DNA of 64,000 bases, from the NCBI GenBank assembly GCA_963676165.1, contig OY781043.1, forward strand, positions 558,001-622,000. The letters run 5' to 3'. Of the stretch, positions 1 to 10,195 are shown piece by piece; position 1 is the first letter of the stretch; the number at the start of each line of letters is the position of its first letter. The notes beneath the pieces were generated by a model. It was not told the DNA's origin. It worked only from the letters and a program-made list of their open reading frames with translations, and did not search any database. The translations under genes and the position numbers were made by a program. This DNA is from JAQIBY01 sp963676165. GTDB lineage: Bacteria; Bacteroidota; Bacteroidia; Bacteroidales; ML635J-15.

Positions 1-3000
1 GTTGATAATGGATCCATTGGTATTATTGGAGTCAATGCGACTTATTATTCGATTGATAACGGTGCTACATGGCAAACTTCAGATGTTTTCTCAGTTCCAA
101 ATGGTGTTTACTATGAAGATGATTTAATGGTAAAAAATGATTGTGGTGTTACTGCACACTATTTTAGAGATGAGACCTTTTCTGTTGCTTCTTGGCAACA
201 AATTGATATTGAAGATGCCACTGTAGGATATGGTTTGGATGTGGATGTAGATGGTGACGATCCAACATGTGTTACGTGTAGTGATGGTATGCTTTGGCTT
301 AACTCATATCCTCAGGATTTTGTTGGCTTGGAATGGAGTGTCAATGGAAATGCTTTTGAAAGTGTTGACGATTATCAGGAAAATATACCTCCTGGAGTTT
401 ACCAAATTACCTTCAAAGATGAAACCTGTGAATATTTACATCCCGATGAAGTATTTGTTGGAGGAAGTTATGTCGTGAATATTCCAGATCCAATGCTGAA
501 AGCTCAATTAGTAGCAAATACAGCAATCAATACAAACGCAGACGCAGAAATTCAATACAGTGAAGCTTGGTCTTTCGCTGGAAATATTGAAGTGCAAAGT
601 AGTAATATTTCTGATTTAACTGGTCTTGAGGCATTTATTCATTTGAAAGGATTAAATTGTCAAAGTAATAACATTACAAATGTAGATATTTCAGCAAATA
701 CCGAATTAGGATACTTTATTTGTAATGGGAATAATATCTCAAGTTTGAATGTTTCCGCAAACACCGAATTGTATCATCTAAATGCAGGTTCCTGTGGTTT
801 GACAGACATCGATTTAAGCCAAAACTTAGCATTGGAATATCTTACATTATCTGATAATGCGTTTGAGGCTTTGGATTTGTCTTTAAATGCTTTGCTTGAT
901 GATGTTTATTTGTCTGATAACAGTTTGCTCGAACTTACTTTTGGTGGAAATACTCCAGGCTATGTAGATCTCGCAAACAATCAAAATCTTGTTTGTGTGC
1001 AAGTTGGAGATCCTGTTTTTGCTGATAATAATTGGGATTTTGATTCAGGTGTCGGCTTTACTAGCTCTGTTTGTTTGTCTTCCAATGCTTTCCTAAGTGA
1101 TATCAGCATTAGTGGTACAACCATTGATAACTTTGCTTTCGATACTTACGATTATACCATTAACTACCCTTATTGTCAATCTTATGATGACAATGTATCT
1201 GCAACACTTGATGATGCTACAGCTAACTTAAACATTGAGCTTCCGGGCGTTTCAAATAATGATGTATGTACAATTACTGTCACTGCTGAAAATGGAACAA
1301 CAGAACATGTTTACACAGTGAATTTTGTTGCCTCTGACGAAATTGTCATCAATAGTGTTACTGCCAATCATCCTACCTGTTCTGGTGATTATGGTGGATT
1401 TACTGTGGATGCGACTGGTGGAAACGGAAACCTTGAAACAGGAGTGTTTACAAATACTGGAAGTGGTGTTTGGTCATGGTGGTACGATGGTTCATATCCT
1501 ATTGATAATATTGGAGCTTCAAATTATGTTATCCGTGTTCGTGATGAAGATGGTTGTGAAGAAGTTTACAATGCTGGTGACTCTATTGCTTTAGAAGAAC
1601 CTGAATATACTCACGAAATTGGAGGGTACAATAATATTTCAGCTGTTGGTGCAGATGATGGTTCATTCATTGCGAATGCCTCTTTCGAAGGAGCTAGCTC
1701 TTACATGTATCAATTGCTTGTTTGGGATGAATTATACAGCACTTGGGACAATCTTGGAGTTGAGCAAAGTTCAAATGAGTTTGAAAATCTTGCTCCTGGA
1801 AAATATTCATATTCATTCCGCGCATTGCCAATGGGTTGTGATATCTATGTTTCCTCAAATACAGATGTTTATGTGATAATTTCTGAACCCGACCTTTATA
1901 CTGTGACAATTAATGTCACTGATGGAACGGATCCTATTGATGGTGCCAGCGTAACACTTGATGGTACAGAATTGACAACCGATGCTAGTGGTAGTGTAAC
2001 TTTTACTGATTTGATGGATGGTAATTATAGCTATAACGTAAGTGCAGATGGTTATACTTCATATCCTGGAAATGTTACTGTGAATGGAGCCGATGAAACC
2101 GTTGATGTTACTTTGGATCTTATTCCTATTCATTACTCTGTGACTTTCAATGTGACAGATGGAACAAATCCGGTTGAGGGAGCAAGCGTAACCTTTGGTG
2201 CTGCAACTTTATTAACCGATGCGTCTGGTGTACTTGTCATTGATGATCAGCCAGCTGCAGAGTATGACTGGTCTGTATCTGCTACTGGTTTTGTAACTCA
2301 AAGTGGTACAGTTACTGTTTCTGATCAAGATGTGACAATTGATGTAACCCTTGTCGCAGAAACTCAATATTACAATGTGACATTTTATGTAAGTGATGGT
2401 ACAAACCCTATTGAAGGAGCTACTGTAACAATAGGAACTGATGACTTTGTTACCTTGGCAAACGGGTATGTTACCTCCAATGCACTTGCTGCTGCTACTT
2501 TCGATTACACAGTAACTGCTGATGGGTATCAAACAGTTCAGGATCAATTCACAATTGTCGATCAAGACATTACTGTAAATGTTGAGCTTGAGTTATTGCC
2601 AGCAGAAGTGTATGATGTGACTTTCAATGTGACAGATGGAACCGATGCAATTGAAGGTGCAAGCATCACTTTCGACGGAACCGATTATGCAACAGATGCA
2701 GCAGGTCAGCTTGTTATTTCAGATTTGGAAGCAGGAACTTATAATTACACAGTCACTGCGACTGATTATCAAACTTACGAATCTCAGATTGAGGTGATTG
2801 ATCAAGATGTTGTTGAGAATGTTGAGATGATGCTTGTTGGTTTGAGCCAAAACAGCATGGTTAACATTTCTGTTTATCCAAACCCTGCAACAAGCAATTT
2901 AACATTGAATGGTGTTCCTAATGATGCAATTGTAAACATGTATGATATCACAGGAACGCGCATTATGACTAAAGAAATTTCAGGCGTAGGGGAGTTTGAT

Positions 3001-3084
3001 GTTTCACATTTAGCTTCAGGAATTTATATGCTCGAAGTGCGTTGTGGAGAAGCAATTGAAATTATTAAATTTCAAAAAATGTAG
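1..3084 (+). CDS. T9SS-secreted surface protein with LRR-like, cadherin-like and PEGA-like repeats (5' end outside window)
   Basis: The frame is open from base 1, so the N-terminus and signal peptide lie upstream; 1027 codons are seen. Modules in order: an LRR-like stretch (about bases 590-1010, repeated 'ISANTEL..L...NN' units), a cadherin-like beta-sandwich (about 1095-1335, 'LSDISISGTTIDNF'), a SprB-like segment (about 1340-1580), then four tandem carboxypeptidase-regulatory/PEGA-like repeats of about 80 residues (starting near 1892, 2133, 2370 and 2608, each with 'V.DGT..IEGA.V'). The last about 75 residues are a T9SS type A sorting domain ('SVYPNPATSNLTLNG' ... 'LASGIYMLEV'). Known of the family: such proteins cross the outer membrane by T9SS and are anchored or released. 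Inferred role: adhesin or surface scaffold; no enzymatic domain is visible. Confidence is high for the class and low for the function. Confidence 0.85.
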   Translation, partial: VDNGSIGIIGVNATYYSIDNGATWQTSDVFSVPNGVYYEDDLMVKNDCGVTAHYFRDETFSVASWQQIDIEDATVGYGLDVDVDGDDPTCVTCSDGMLWLNSYPQDFVGLEWSVNGNAFESVDDYQENIPPGVYQITFKDETCEYLHPDEVFVGGSYVVNIPDPMLKAQLVANTAINTNADAEIQYSEAWSFAGNIEVQSSNISDLTGLEAFIHLKGLNCQSNNITNVDISANTELGYFICNGNNISSLNVSANTELYHLNAGSCGLTDIDLSQNLALEYLTLSDNAFEALDLSLNALLDDVYLSDNSLLELTFGGNTPGYVDLANNQNLVCVQVGDPVFADNNWDFDSGVGFTSSVCLSSNAFLSDISISGTTIDNFAFDTYDYTINYPYCQSYDDNVSATLDDATANLNIELPGVSNNDVCTITVTAENGTTEHVYTVNFVASDEIVINSVTANHPTCSGDYGGFTVDATGGNGNLETGVFTNTGSGVWSWWYDGSYPIDNIGASNYVIRVRDEDGCEEVYNAGDSIALEEPEYTHEIGGYNNISAVGADDGSFIANASFEGASSYMYQLLVWDELYSTWDNLGVEQSSNEFENLAPGKYSYSFRALPMGCDIYVSSNTDVYVIISEPDLYTVTINVTDGTDPIDGASVTLDGTELTTDASGSVTFTDLMDGNYSYNVSADGYTSYPGNVTVNGADETVDVTLDLIPIHYSVTFNVTDGTNPVEGASVTFGAATLLTDASGVLVIDDQPAAEYDWSVSATGFVTQSGTVTVSDQDVTIDVTLVAETQYYNVTFYVSDGTNPIEGATVTIGTDDFVTLANGYVTSNALAAATFDYTVTADGYQTVQDQFTIVDQDITVNVELELLPAEVYDVTFNVTDGTDAIEGASITFDGTDYATDAAGQLVISDLEAGTYNYTVTATDYQTYESQIEVIDQDVVENVEMMLVGLSQNSMVNISVYPNPATSNLTLNGVPNDAIVNMYDITGTRIMTKEISGVGEFDVSHLASGIYMLEVRCGEAIEIIKFQKM

Positions 3085-3089
3085 TTTTA

Positions 3090-3290
3090 CCCCCAATCTT
3101 CAAGGTCGAAAGATAAATTGTTAATGGCAGATACTAGTGCTTATTTGAAGTATTGCGTCGAAAGTTAAATTGTCACGACCTTGAAGATGGGGGTGTAAAA
3201 GAAAGGTCGAATGTAAAATAGACAAAGGCAGATAACTATTGCAAGTATTGTAGCGAAAGTGTCTCCCTTTTGACCTCGAAGATTGGGGGT
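3090..3290. repeat. Intergenic palindromic repeat, two adjacent degenerate copies
   Basis: An arm at 3090-3108 (CCCCCAATCTTCAAGGTCG) reappears inverted at 3176-3193 and again inverted at 3272-3289. The spacers between arms also resemble each other: both hold AAGGTCGAA, then a GGCAGATA.CTA block, then AAGTATTG..GCGAAAGT. This looks like a short non-coding element of about 90-100 bp present twice, the second copy diverged. No reading frame is supported. It lies directly after a stop codon, so it may also act in transcript 3' end formation. Confidence 0.55.
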
Positions 3291-3304
3291 ACACAAAGTA
3301 TTGT

Positions 3305-3354
3305 AGCTTTTGGCATGCATTTTTGCTTTTCTGCAAAAATCATGTCCAAAAGCT
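3305..3354. terminator. Hairpin, possible transcript end
   Basis: Arms 3305-3326 and 3333-3354 are imperfect inverted repeats (AGCTTTTGG..ATG..TTTTTGC), giving a stem of about 20 bp with a 6-base loop. There is no clean T-run directly after it, so it may be a hairpin repeat rather than an intrinsic terminator. Confidence 0.35.
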
Positions 3355-3436
3355 TCTCATTACTCCGAAATCTGTGCGCTACTTTATGAAATGAACAGAA
3401 TTCAAGTTTTTCTGTTTCAATAGGAAAAAGAAAATC

Positions 3437-4249
3437 ATGGAAAAAACAAAGGCACTATTTGACCAGCTTTGGGCAGATTACATTAAGCGAAACCCAGAAG
3501 CAAAACGTGTACACGACCTTTTTGTGAAAGAAGGCGAAGAAGTCATTAACGATCACATTGCATTTCGAACTTTTAACCATCCCTCTATAAATGTGGATGT
3601 TTTGGCGCAACATTTTATCAATGCGGGATACGAGTTTAAAGGAGAATATCAGTTTGAAGAAAAGCATCTTTTTGCAAAACATTTTGAGCATAAAACTATG
3701 AAAAATGCTCCACGGGTTTTTATATCTCAACTAAAGACAGAAGATTTTTCTGATTTCCTTCAGGAAAAAGTCGCTGAGATTGTTTCAAAGATTCCGGCTG
3801 AACTGCCTTCAAAAGCCGAAGTGCTTACATCTGGAAACGTATGGGAAGAAAAACCTTCCTATGCTGTATATAACAAGCTTCGTGAAGAGTCAGAATATGC
3901 TGCATGGTTATATCTCTACGGATTTACAGTCAATCATTTTACTGTCAGTGTAACACATTTGCAAAAACTGAATTCAATGGAGAAAACCAATCAGTTTCTA
4001 AAAGACAATGGTTTCCTCATGAACGATTCTGGTGGAGAGATTAAAGGAACTCCTGAAGAGTTGTTGGAGCAGTCCAGTATCAAGGCTAATATGCACAAAG
4101 TTGAGTTTCAGGAAGGTGTTTATCAAGTTCCGGTAACTTATTATGAGTTTGCAAAACGTTATCCTGATGTTGATGGAAACCTCTATTCTGGTTTTATTGC
4201 AAAATCAGCAGACAAGATTTTTGAAAGTACAGATTATTATCAAAAGTAG
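3437..4249 (+). CDS. DUF1338 family protein (2-oxoadipate dioxygenase/decarboxylase-like)
   Basis: The 270-residue protein matches the DUF1338 family along its length: an N-terminal 'INDHIAFRTF' motif (His40), a central 'VNHFTVSVTHL' (His near residue 165) and a C-terminal 'TYYEFAKRYPD' (Glu near 238). In characterised members (HglS/YdcJ) two His and one Glu bind Fe(II) and the enzyme converts 2-oxoadipate to D-2-hydroxyglutarate in lysine breakdown. The bacteroidetal short form is usually annotated only as DUF1338, so the substrate here is inferred. The start is supported by an AGGAAAAAG purine-rich stretch 8 bases before the ATG. It is monocistronic, ends in a strong terminator and converges on the next gene. 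No other lysine-catabolic gene is nearby. Confidence 0.8.
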   Translation: MEKTKALFDQLWADYIKRNPEAKRVHDLFVKEGEEVINDHIAFRTFNHPSINVDVLAQHFINAGYEFKGEYQFEEKHLFAKHFEHKTMKNAPRVFISQLKTEDFSDFLQEKVAEIVSKIPAELPSKAEVLTSGNVWEEKPSYAVYNKLREESEYAAWLYLYGFTVNHFTVSVTHLQKLNSMEKTNQFLKDNGFLMNDSGGEIKGTPEELLEQSSIKANMHKVEFQEGVYQVPVTYYEFAKRYPDVDGNLYSGFIAKSADKIFESTDYYQK

Positions 4250-4271
4250 AGCAGATTAATTCTCAATATTT

Positions 4272-4315
4272 ACACTTGTAGTTTCAAAAATCAATCGTTT
4301 TGAAACTACAAGTGT
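4272..4315. terminator. Bidirectional intrinsic terminator between convergent genes
   Basis: A perfect 18-bp inverted repeat (arms 4272-4289 and 4298-4315, ACACTTGTAGTTTCAAAA) has an 8-base loop and is followed by a T-rich tract. It separates the plus-strand DUF1338 gene from the minus-strand hyalin-repeat gene. Confidence 0.85.
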
Positions 4316-4380
4316 TTTACTTTTCTTTTTGTGCTCCACTTTGTGTCTAGACATCTTCTTCTCTAAAGTGAAATGCCATG

Positions 4381-7300
4381 CTATTCCACAATAATTTCGT
4401 CTGTAACAATGTCGTTTGGCAGATGAATTCGAACAATATACATGCCTGAGCTAAACACGCTAATGTCAATAATTTCTTCATCGTGACGAGGTATAGTTTC
4501 CAGTACACGTTGTCCAATTGCATTAAAAATTTCTAGTTTTTCAACTTGATTTCCTGCAAAGTCAATTGTGAAAATTCCATGGTTTGGATTTGGATAAATT
4601 GCAATGCTATGAGGAAGTAGCATGCCTTCAGGGCGATTGATAATCAATAGTGACCTGCATTGTGTCTCGTTGAAAGAGGCATCTGTCGCGGCCCAATGGA
4701 TTTCATGTTCGCCAATGGTAAAAATATCTCCTTCCAGACTCTCAAAATGGTTGATGTCATTCGTCAGGTCAACAATGGGGCAATTGTCAAAGTAAATGGG
4801 ATCTATTTCATTGCCTTGAACCTGATAATAAGTTTGGTTTCCTGTCAGATTTAAGCTGATGGTATCACTGCAAATGAGTTCTGGTGCAATACTGTCAATG
4901 ACATTTAAGTTGAAAGATGCTGATGTTTCATTGCCATTTACATCGGAACCTATAAGGATTATGCTGTTAACAGAACCGCTGATTTCACTACCGGCTTCAG
5001 GAATTTGGTGCAATGTTGGGTTTTCATCACAATTGTCTGTAATGCCAATTTCACTAGAGAAATCAGGCAGTATGAATAGGCAATTGCTGTCAGCATAAAA
5101 ATCCATTTGATCCGGTATATTGCTTAATTCTGGCGCTACTAAATCAAGTACGGTGACATTGAATGATATGGATGTGTTATTTCCGCTTGCATCAATCAGT
5201 GTTAAATGAACAAGTGTTGTGTCTCCTCCAATGATAGATCCTGCTTCAGGTGATTGATAGATTACAGGTGCAACATCACAATTGTCGTGAAAGTCAACTT
5301 GTCGTGTGTAATCCGGTAAAATGGCTTCGCATGCTATGCCATCTCCAATGAATTGCTCTCCCAATGGATTGACAAATTCAGGGCGAATGGTATCAATCAT
5401 TTGAACGTTAAAGCTGACTTGGTCTGTGTTGTCGGAATCATCGGTAGCATACAAAATTACTTCTGACATGACCTCGGAAATCAATACGCCGGCAGCCGGT
5501 GATTGAGTGATGAAAATGGTGTCAGAACAATTGTCAGTAGCCTGCAGGAGTTCGGAGTAATCCGGCATAATGTACTGACAGTTTAGATCTGCATAAACAG
5601 TCTGTAAATCTGGTGTGTTTAATATTTCCGGTGCGCTGGTATCCATAACGGCAACATTAAATTGCATGCTTCTGAAATTATCGGATTCGTCGCTTAATGT
5701 TATAGTGATTTCATTGTCAACACCTGAAACCAATGTTCCTGCTGCTGGATTTTGGCTTATTTGCGGATTGGAGTCGCAATTGTCTGAAATGCCAAGCAAA
5801 CTGGTAAAATCAGGTAATATATGCTCGCAATTTATTGCATCACCAATAATGGTGTCATGTAAAATGTTTGCAAAGGCAGGAGTAATTGTATCCAATAATG
5901 TTATGGTAAAATCAGCATTCTCCTGATTCCCAAAATCATCAGTGACCTCAATAAGCACATCAACTTCATTTGTAGAAACGATTGTTCCGGCAGGTGGAGT
6001 TTGAACAATTGACAGCGTATTGTCACAATTGTCATTTGCCTGAACAGAATCCGTAAAATTCGGAATTGTATATTCGCATAAAGCATTCAGATAATGTGTT
6101 TGATTTCCCGGTGTATATTGAATTTCAGGGCGTGTGGTGTCTTGTAAGTTTAAATAAAAACTATGCAGGTTCTGGTTTCCTGACTCGTCCTCAAGTAAAA
6201 GTTGAACAAGCTGTGATTCTGCATCGCTGATGGTTCCAGCTTCGGGGATTTGAGAAATTATTGGATTGGCATCACAAAGATCTGAGAAAAACACATCATC
6301 GGTAAAGTCAGGAATGATATAGTCACAATTTCCTGAAGCGATGATGTCCTGATCTGCAATGGAGGTTAAAAACTCAGGGGCGGTGGTATCAGCAACAGAT
6401 ACATTAAATGCTATCTGAGAGAAATTTCCAGAATTGTCACTTAGACTTAAAACCACTGTGTTGTCCAGCCCTGAAACTGGAGTTCCGGGCAAAGGCTGTT
6501 GCTGCTTATTCAGCGGGTCATCGCAATTATCGTAACCATTGAGCAGGCTTGTGTAATCTGGCAGATTTACGGTACAAGCAATTGAATCTCCAATAATCAT
6601 ATCATTCAGGATGGAAGTAATTAAAGGCGCAGTGGTGTCCTGAACTTCTGCATTAAAGCTAATGCTGTTTGTATTGCCTGCCTCATCTTCTGTTAAAATC
6701 TGAACGGTATTTGTTGCTCCGGATACAATACTTCCGGCAGGGGGAATTTGTTGTACAATCGGATCATTGTCGCAATTGTCCTGAATTGTACACATGGCAA
6801 TATAATCCGGCAAAGTGGTTTGACAATTATTGTCTGCTATCAGAATCTGATCATCAGGATTGGAAATAAATACCGGTGCAGAATCGTCCACTTTTGTGAG
6901 GGTGAAAGTGTAAAAACTGCTGTTTCCCATATCGTCAGTGACAGTGAAGTGTACTGATGTAATTTCATCGCTGATTTCTGTGTCTGCAGCAGGATTTTGT
7001 GTGATTTCCAAATCAGTATCGCAATTATCAGAGACAGAAAGTTCTCCAGAAAAATCCGGCATGATGTAATTGCAGTTTTCAAGCGCAGAAATATTTTGAT
7101 CCAGAGGACCAGAGGCAATCACGGGATCTGTCGTGTCAGAGACTGCAACATTGATGTTGACCTCGCTTGTGTTTCCACTGATGTCGCTAATGGTGAAATT
7201 TATGCTATTGATTGCACCATTGATTTCTGTGCCGGCAGGTGGTGTTTGAACAATGCTTGGTGAAGGATCACAATTGTCGGTAAAATCCACTAGCGAAGTG

Positions 7301-8868
7301 TAATCTGGCAGGAATGCCTCGCAGCTTGTTGCGTCACCAATTTCTTGATTGCTTGGAGATGAAAGAATTTCAGGAGGAATGGTATCTCCCACAAACAAAG
7401 TAATGGTGTCAGAAACCGTACTGCCTGCAGAAACACTGATTTCACAGAAATACAAATTGCCTGACAGCGTTTCTCCTGCATTGATGATGTTTAAACTGTC
7501 GGTTTGTGCACCGCTATATTGGGCGTTGTCTTCGACAGCAGTAAAACCTGTGCCATTGTCAACATACCACTGGTAATTTTCTGCAGTTTCTGACGCAATG
7601 CTTAAAACAAGCGTTTCTCCCGGACATACGGAAGTGTCCATGGGTTGAGCATCAACTTTGAGCTGGTAGTTTTCGTAATAGAAAATCTTATCAGTATTAT
7701 TATCAGCATAAACAATGTCTAAATCTCCGTCAACATCATAATCTTCGAAGAGGAAATAGGTAGGATCCATGATTCCCCAGGCATAGGCTACTTCATCAGA
7801 AAAATGATCAATTAAGACTGGATTAGAGAAATTTCCTCCTCCTAACGACTCAATCCATATTATGTCCAGTTGTCCGGCAACAATAATATCATCATCTCCA
7901 TCATTATCCAAGTCTTCAAAAAATACATACTTTGGGCGATCAATGGTATTGCATATCATATCATAATTTGAGAAAGAATCAGAGCCATTCCCATAATGAA
8001 TGCGTACCTGATCAGCCTCATAGTCTATGGAAACAATATCATTATCATTATCTGCATCTACATCGCCAATGGCTATGTAATGACAGTGAGGTATGTCGAG
8101 AATTATTTGTTCCCAGCCTTCATATAGCCCTTCCCCAAGATTTTTTTTATAGAAAACTTTGGAAGAAAGATATGATGAGTTGTTGTATCCACCGATTATG
8201 TAGTCAGACAAACCATCGTTATCAAGGTCCTCATGCCAGACACGTCTGAATTTATTGTTTCCCTCTATGGGTGTTTCTACTATTGAATCAAAGCTATTCC
8301 ATTCACAGCTTCCTTTGGCATAGAAATACGGGCTGAAAAAGTCGGTAACACCATCATCATTATAGTCTGAGACATTAAGGAAACGATATAGGTAGTGGAT
8401 GTCATCGTTATAATTGAATAGTTGGTTTAGTTCTGATAAATTGTCAGGTGTTTCCATATCCCATTGAGTAGAAAAGTTGTTATCGTTTTTTAACCAGCTA
8501 TAGAAATACCAAGTGTTTCCCCCATATTCAGCAAAAAAATCCATATCTCCATCACAATCCTTGTCAATTGGATAAAATCTAATTAAATGAGTAAGATTAT
8601 TTGAGATAACTTGTTGACTCCCGAAATTTCCATTGCCATCGTTTTCATACCATGCGATTTTGTTATCCTCATAACTGCCTGAAACTATATCCAGATCACC
8701 ATCATTGTTCAGATCTACGGAATACACAGAAATAGGGTCTATAACATTATCGGTTATTATTTCTCTTTCACCAAAAAATGTTTGATTAAAGCCCTCCAAT
8801 GCGTTTAACAAAAAGCAAACAAAAAAGCAAAGGGATAATATTTTTAAGTGAGTTGTTCGGCGTATCAT
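4381..8868 (-). CDS. Giant T9SS-secreted protein with FG-GAP/VCBS domain and about ten HYR repeats
   Basis: I place the start at 8868 (MIRRTTHLKILSLCFF, a good signal peptide), not at the upstream ATG at 8928, which would add a non-signal extension; this gives 1495 residues. Modules: FG-GAP/VCBS-type repeats to about residue 400 with many D.D.DGD.D calcium-loop motifs ('DLNNDGDLDIV'), an Ig-like domain (about 405-500, 'CPGETLVL'), then ten HYR-type repeats of about 80 residues and an eleventh partial one (about 500-1400, each with 'LPD[YF]' then 'DNCD..P' and 'DTTAP' junctions), and a T9SS type A sorting domain ('IAIYPNPNHGIFTIDF' ... 'FSSGMYIVRI'). Inferred function: long calcium-stabilised surface stalk or adhesin. 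It is divergent from the gene at 9041 and convergent with the DUF1338 gene. Confidence 0.85.
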   Translation of the reverse strand: MIRRTTHLKILSLCFFVCFLLNALEGFNQTFFGEREIITDNVIDPISVYSVDLNNDGDLDIVSGSYEDNKIAWYENDGNGNFGSQQVISNNLTHLIRFYPIDKDCDGDMDFFAEYGGNTWYFYSWLKNDNNFSTQWDMETPDNLSELNQLFNYNDDIHYLYRFLNVSDYNDDGVTDFFSPYFYAKGSCEWNSFDSIVETPIEGNNKFRRVWHEDLDNDGLSDYIIGGYNNSSYLSSKVFYKKNLGEGLYEGWEQIILDIPHCHYIAIGDVDADNDNDIVSIDYEADQVRIHYGNGSDSFSNYDMICNTIDRPKYVFFEDLDNDGDDDIIVAGQLDIIWIESLGGGNFSNPVLIDHFSDEVAYAWGIMDPTYFLFEDYDVDGDLDIVYADNNTDKIFYYENYQLKVDAQPMDTSVCPGETLVLSIASETAENYQWYVDNGTGFTAVEDNAQYSGAQTDSLNIINAGETLSGNLYFCEISVSAGSTVSDTITLFVGDTIPPEILSSPSNQEIGDATSCEAFLPDYTSLVDFTDNCDPSPSIVQTPPAGTEINGAINSINFTISDISGNTSEVNINVAVSDTTDPVIASGPLDQNISALENCNYIMPDFSGELSVSDNCDTDLEITQNPAADTEISDEITSVHFTVTDDMGNSSFYTFTLTKVDDSAPVFISNPDDQILIADNNCQTTLPDYIAMCTIQDNCDNDPIVQQIPPAGSIVSGATNTVQILTEDEAGNTNSISFNAEVQDTTAPLITSILNDMIIGDSIACTVNLPDYTSLLNGYDNCDDPLNKQQQPLPGTPVSGLDNTVVLSLSDNSGNFSQIAFNVSVADTTAPEFLTSIADQDIIASGNCDYIIPDFTDDVFFSDLCDANPIISQIPEAGTISDAESQLVQLLLEDESGNQNLHSFYLNLQDTTRPEIQYTPGNQTHYLNALCEYTIPNFTDSVQANDNCDNTLSIVQTPPAGTIVSTNEVDVLIEVTDDFGNQENADFTITLLDTITPAFANILHDTIIGDAINCEHILPDFTSLLGISDNCDSNPQISQNPAAGTLVSGVDNEITITLSDESDNFRSMQFNVAVMDTSAPEILNTPDLQTVYADLNCQYIMPDYSELLQATDNCSDTIFITQSPAAGVLISEVMSEVILYATDDSDNTDQVSFNVQMIDTIRPEFVNPLGEQFIGDGIACEAILPDYTRQVDFHDNCDVAPVIYQSPEAGSIIGGDTTLVHLTLIDASGNNTSISFNVTVLDLVAPELSNIPDQMDFYADSNCLFILPDFSSEIGITDNCDENPTLHQIPEAGSEISGSVNSIILIGSDVNGNETSASFNLNVIDSIAPELICSDTISLNLTGNQTYYQVQGNEIDPIYFDNCPIVDLTNDINHFESLEGDIFTIGEHEIHWAATDASFNETQCRSLLIINRPEGMLLPHSIAIYPNPNHGIFTIDFAGNQVEKLEIFNAIGQRVLETIPRHDEEIIDISVFSSGMYIVRIHLPNDIVTDEIIVE

Positions 8869-9040
8869 TATGTTTTTGTTTGCAATAATACGAAAAAAAA
8901 GTAATCGATCAATGCTTTTATTTATCAAGTTTACAGCGTAATTTGAGCATTTATTAAATATTTGTGTGTGATTTGTTCTTGTTATTACTTTTTATTTTCT
9001 AATTTTACATCAATTAATCATTTAAATATAGCTTAATACT

Positions 9041-10195
9041 ATGAAACACGCAAATGCCATTTTTTTACGAAACATTGCATTGTTTGCAATTTTAATTTTT
9101 AGTCAATTAAATCTTTTTGGTCAAATTACTCCATGGATTGTCGGAGGGAATAATGTTGGTGGAAATAATATCTTTGGTCGCTATGGTGGCGCTGGAGACC
9201 TTTATTTTGTAAACTCTGCCACTAACACTGATTATGATATGGTACTTACTTATGATCCGTCGTATCTGGGTTTGGGAGTTATGACACCACAAAGTGATTT
9301 GCATATTCATTCTGATAAAACTTTTATTCCAGGTCTTGGCGATGATGTTGAGCCAGGCAATAGCCAGATTATCACAAAAGGAGATATGATTCCTAAGTTA
9401 GCATCTGAAAGCGTTATCAGGCTAACGAATCATTTTACAGGGCATACATCTGCTGATGGATTCATTATAAAATCATATGGCAGTGATGCTATTTTAAGTA
9501 ACAAAGAAGATGGACGTCTTAAATTATATAACAATGGAACGGCATTTAGTCTTGAAAAAACTGGTGATGTATTCATCCAGCAAGGTGCCAACAAGCCATT
9601 TATTGTGAAAGCAGATGGGAAAATTGGAATTGGAACAACTACTCCAGCGTCCACTTTACATGTTGAGGGGAATAATATAATTTTGGAGCAAAATGATAAT
9701 ATTTTACGATTTGATGCAGATAACGGTGGCGTAGAAATAGGCTCTAGTACAAATCAGATTGTTTTTTGGTATAATGGACAATACAATAAATTAAAGGCTG
9801 GGGAATTGGAGATTTATAACGGAACTACTCAGTTTATCGTTCAACCTGAAGGAAATGTTGGTGTTGGGACTAATGATCCACAGTATAAATTAGACGTAAG
9901 AGGTTCTGCTCATTTTTGTAAAGTTATTGTTGAATCACCAGGATGGTGTGATTATGTTTTTGAGGACGACTATGAATTAATGTCTATTGCTGAGCTTGAA
10001 AAGTTCATTAGCATAAATAAACACTTGCCTGGAATTCCATCGGAAACAGAGGTTGATGAAGAAGGTATTGATTTAGGTGAAATGAATGCAAAGTTGTTGG
10101 AAAAAATCGAACAATTGAGTTTGTACATTATTGAGCAGGAGAAGAGAATACAGGCATTGGAAGATGCTCAGAAAACATTAAAGGAGGATGAATAA
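9041..10195 (+). CDS. Secreted fibre-like protein with C-terminal coiled coil (bacteroidetal tail-fibre-like family)
   Basis: 384 residues. An N-terminal signal peptide (about residues 1-28, ending 'LNLFGQ') is followed by 'KIGIGTTTPASTLHVEG' and 'NVGVGTNDPQYKLDVRG' repeats, which are typical of trimeric fibre-like proteins. The C-terminus carries the 'YELMSIAELEKFI' ... 'KHLPGIPSE' ... 'GIDLGEMNAKLLEKIEQL' block, common in Bacteroidota, and ends in a charged coiled coil (about 340-384). No T9SS domain is seen. The stop codon overlaps the next start by one base (TAATG), so translation is probably coupled with the caspase-like gene. Its role is unknown; a surface fibre made with its operon partners is an inference. 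Confidence 0.75.
   Translation: MKHANAIFLRNIALFAILIFSQLNLFGQITPWIVGGNNVGGNNIFGRYGGAGDLYFVNSATNTDYDMVLTYDPSYLGLGVMTPQSDLHIHSDKTFIPGLGDDVEPGNSQIITKGDMIPKLASESVIRLTNHFTGHTSADGFIIKSYGSDAILSNKEDGRLKLYNNGTAFSLEKTGDVFIQQGANKPFIVKADGKIGIGTTTPASTLHVEGNNIILEQNDNILRFDADNGGVEIGSSTNQIVFWYNGQYNKLKAGELEIYNGTTQFIVQPEGNVGVGTNDPQYKLDVRGSAHFCKVIVESPGWCDYVFEDDYELMSIAELEKFISINKHLPGIPSETEVDEEGIDLGEMNAKLLEKIEQLSLYIIEQEKRIQALEDAQKTLKEDE

Noticed and set aside
8869..8928. Twenty-codon N-terminal extension of the hyalin-repeat protein
   Set aside because: The downstream ATG at 8868 opens directly on a normal signal peptide, so the extension is unlikely to be translated.
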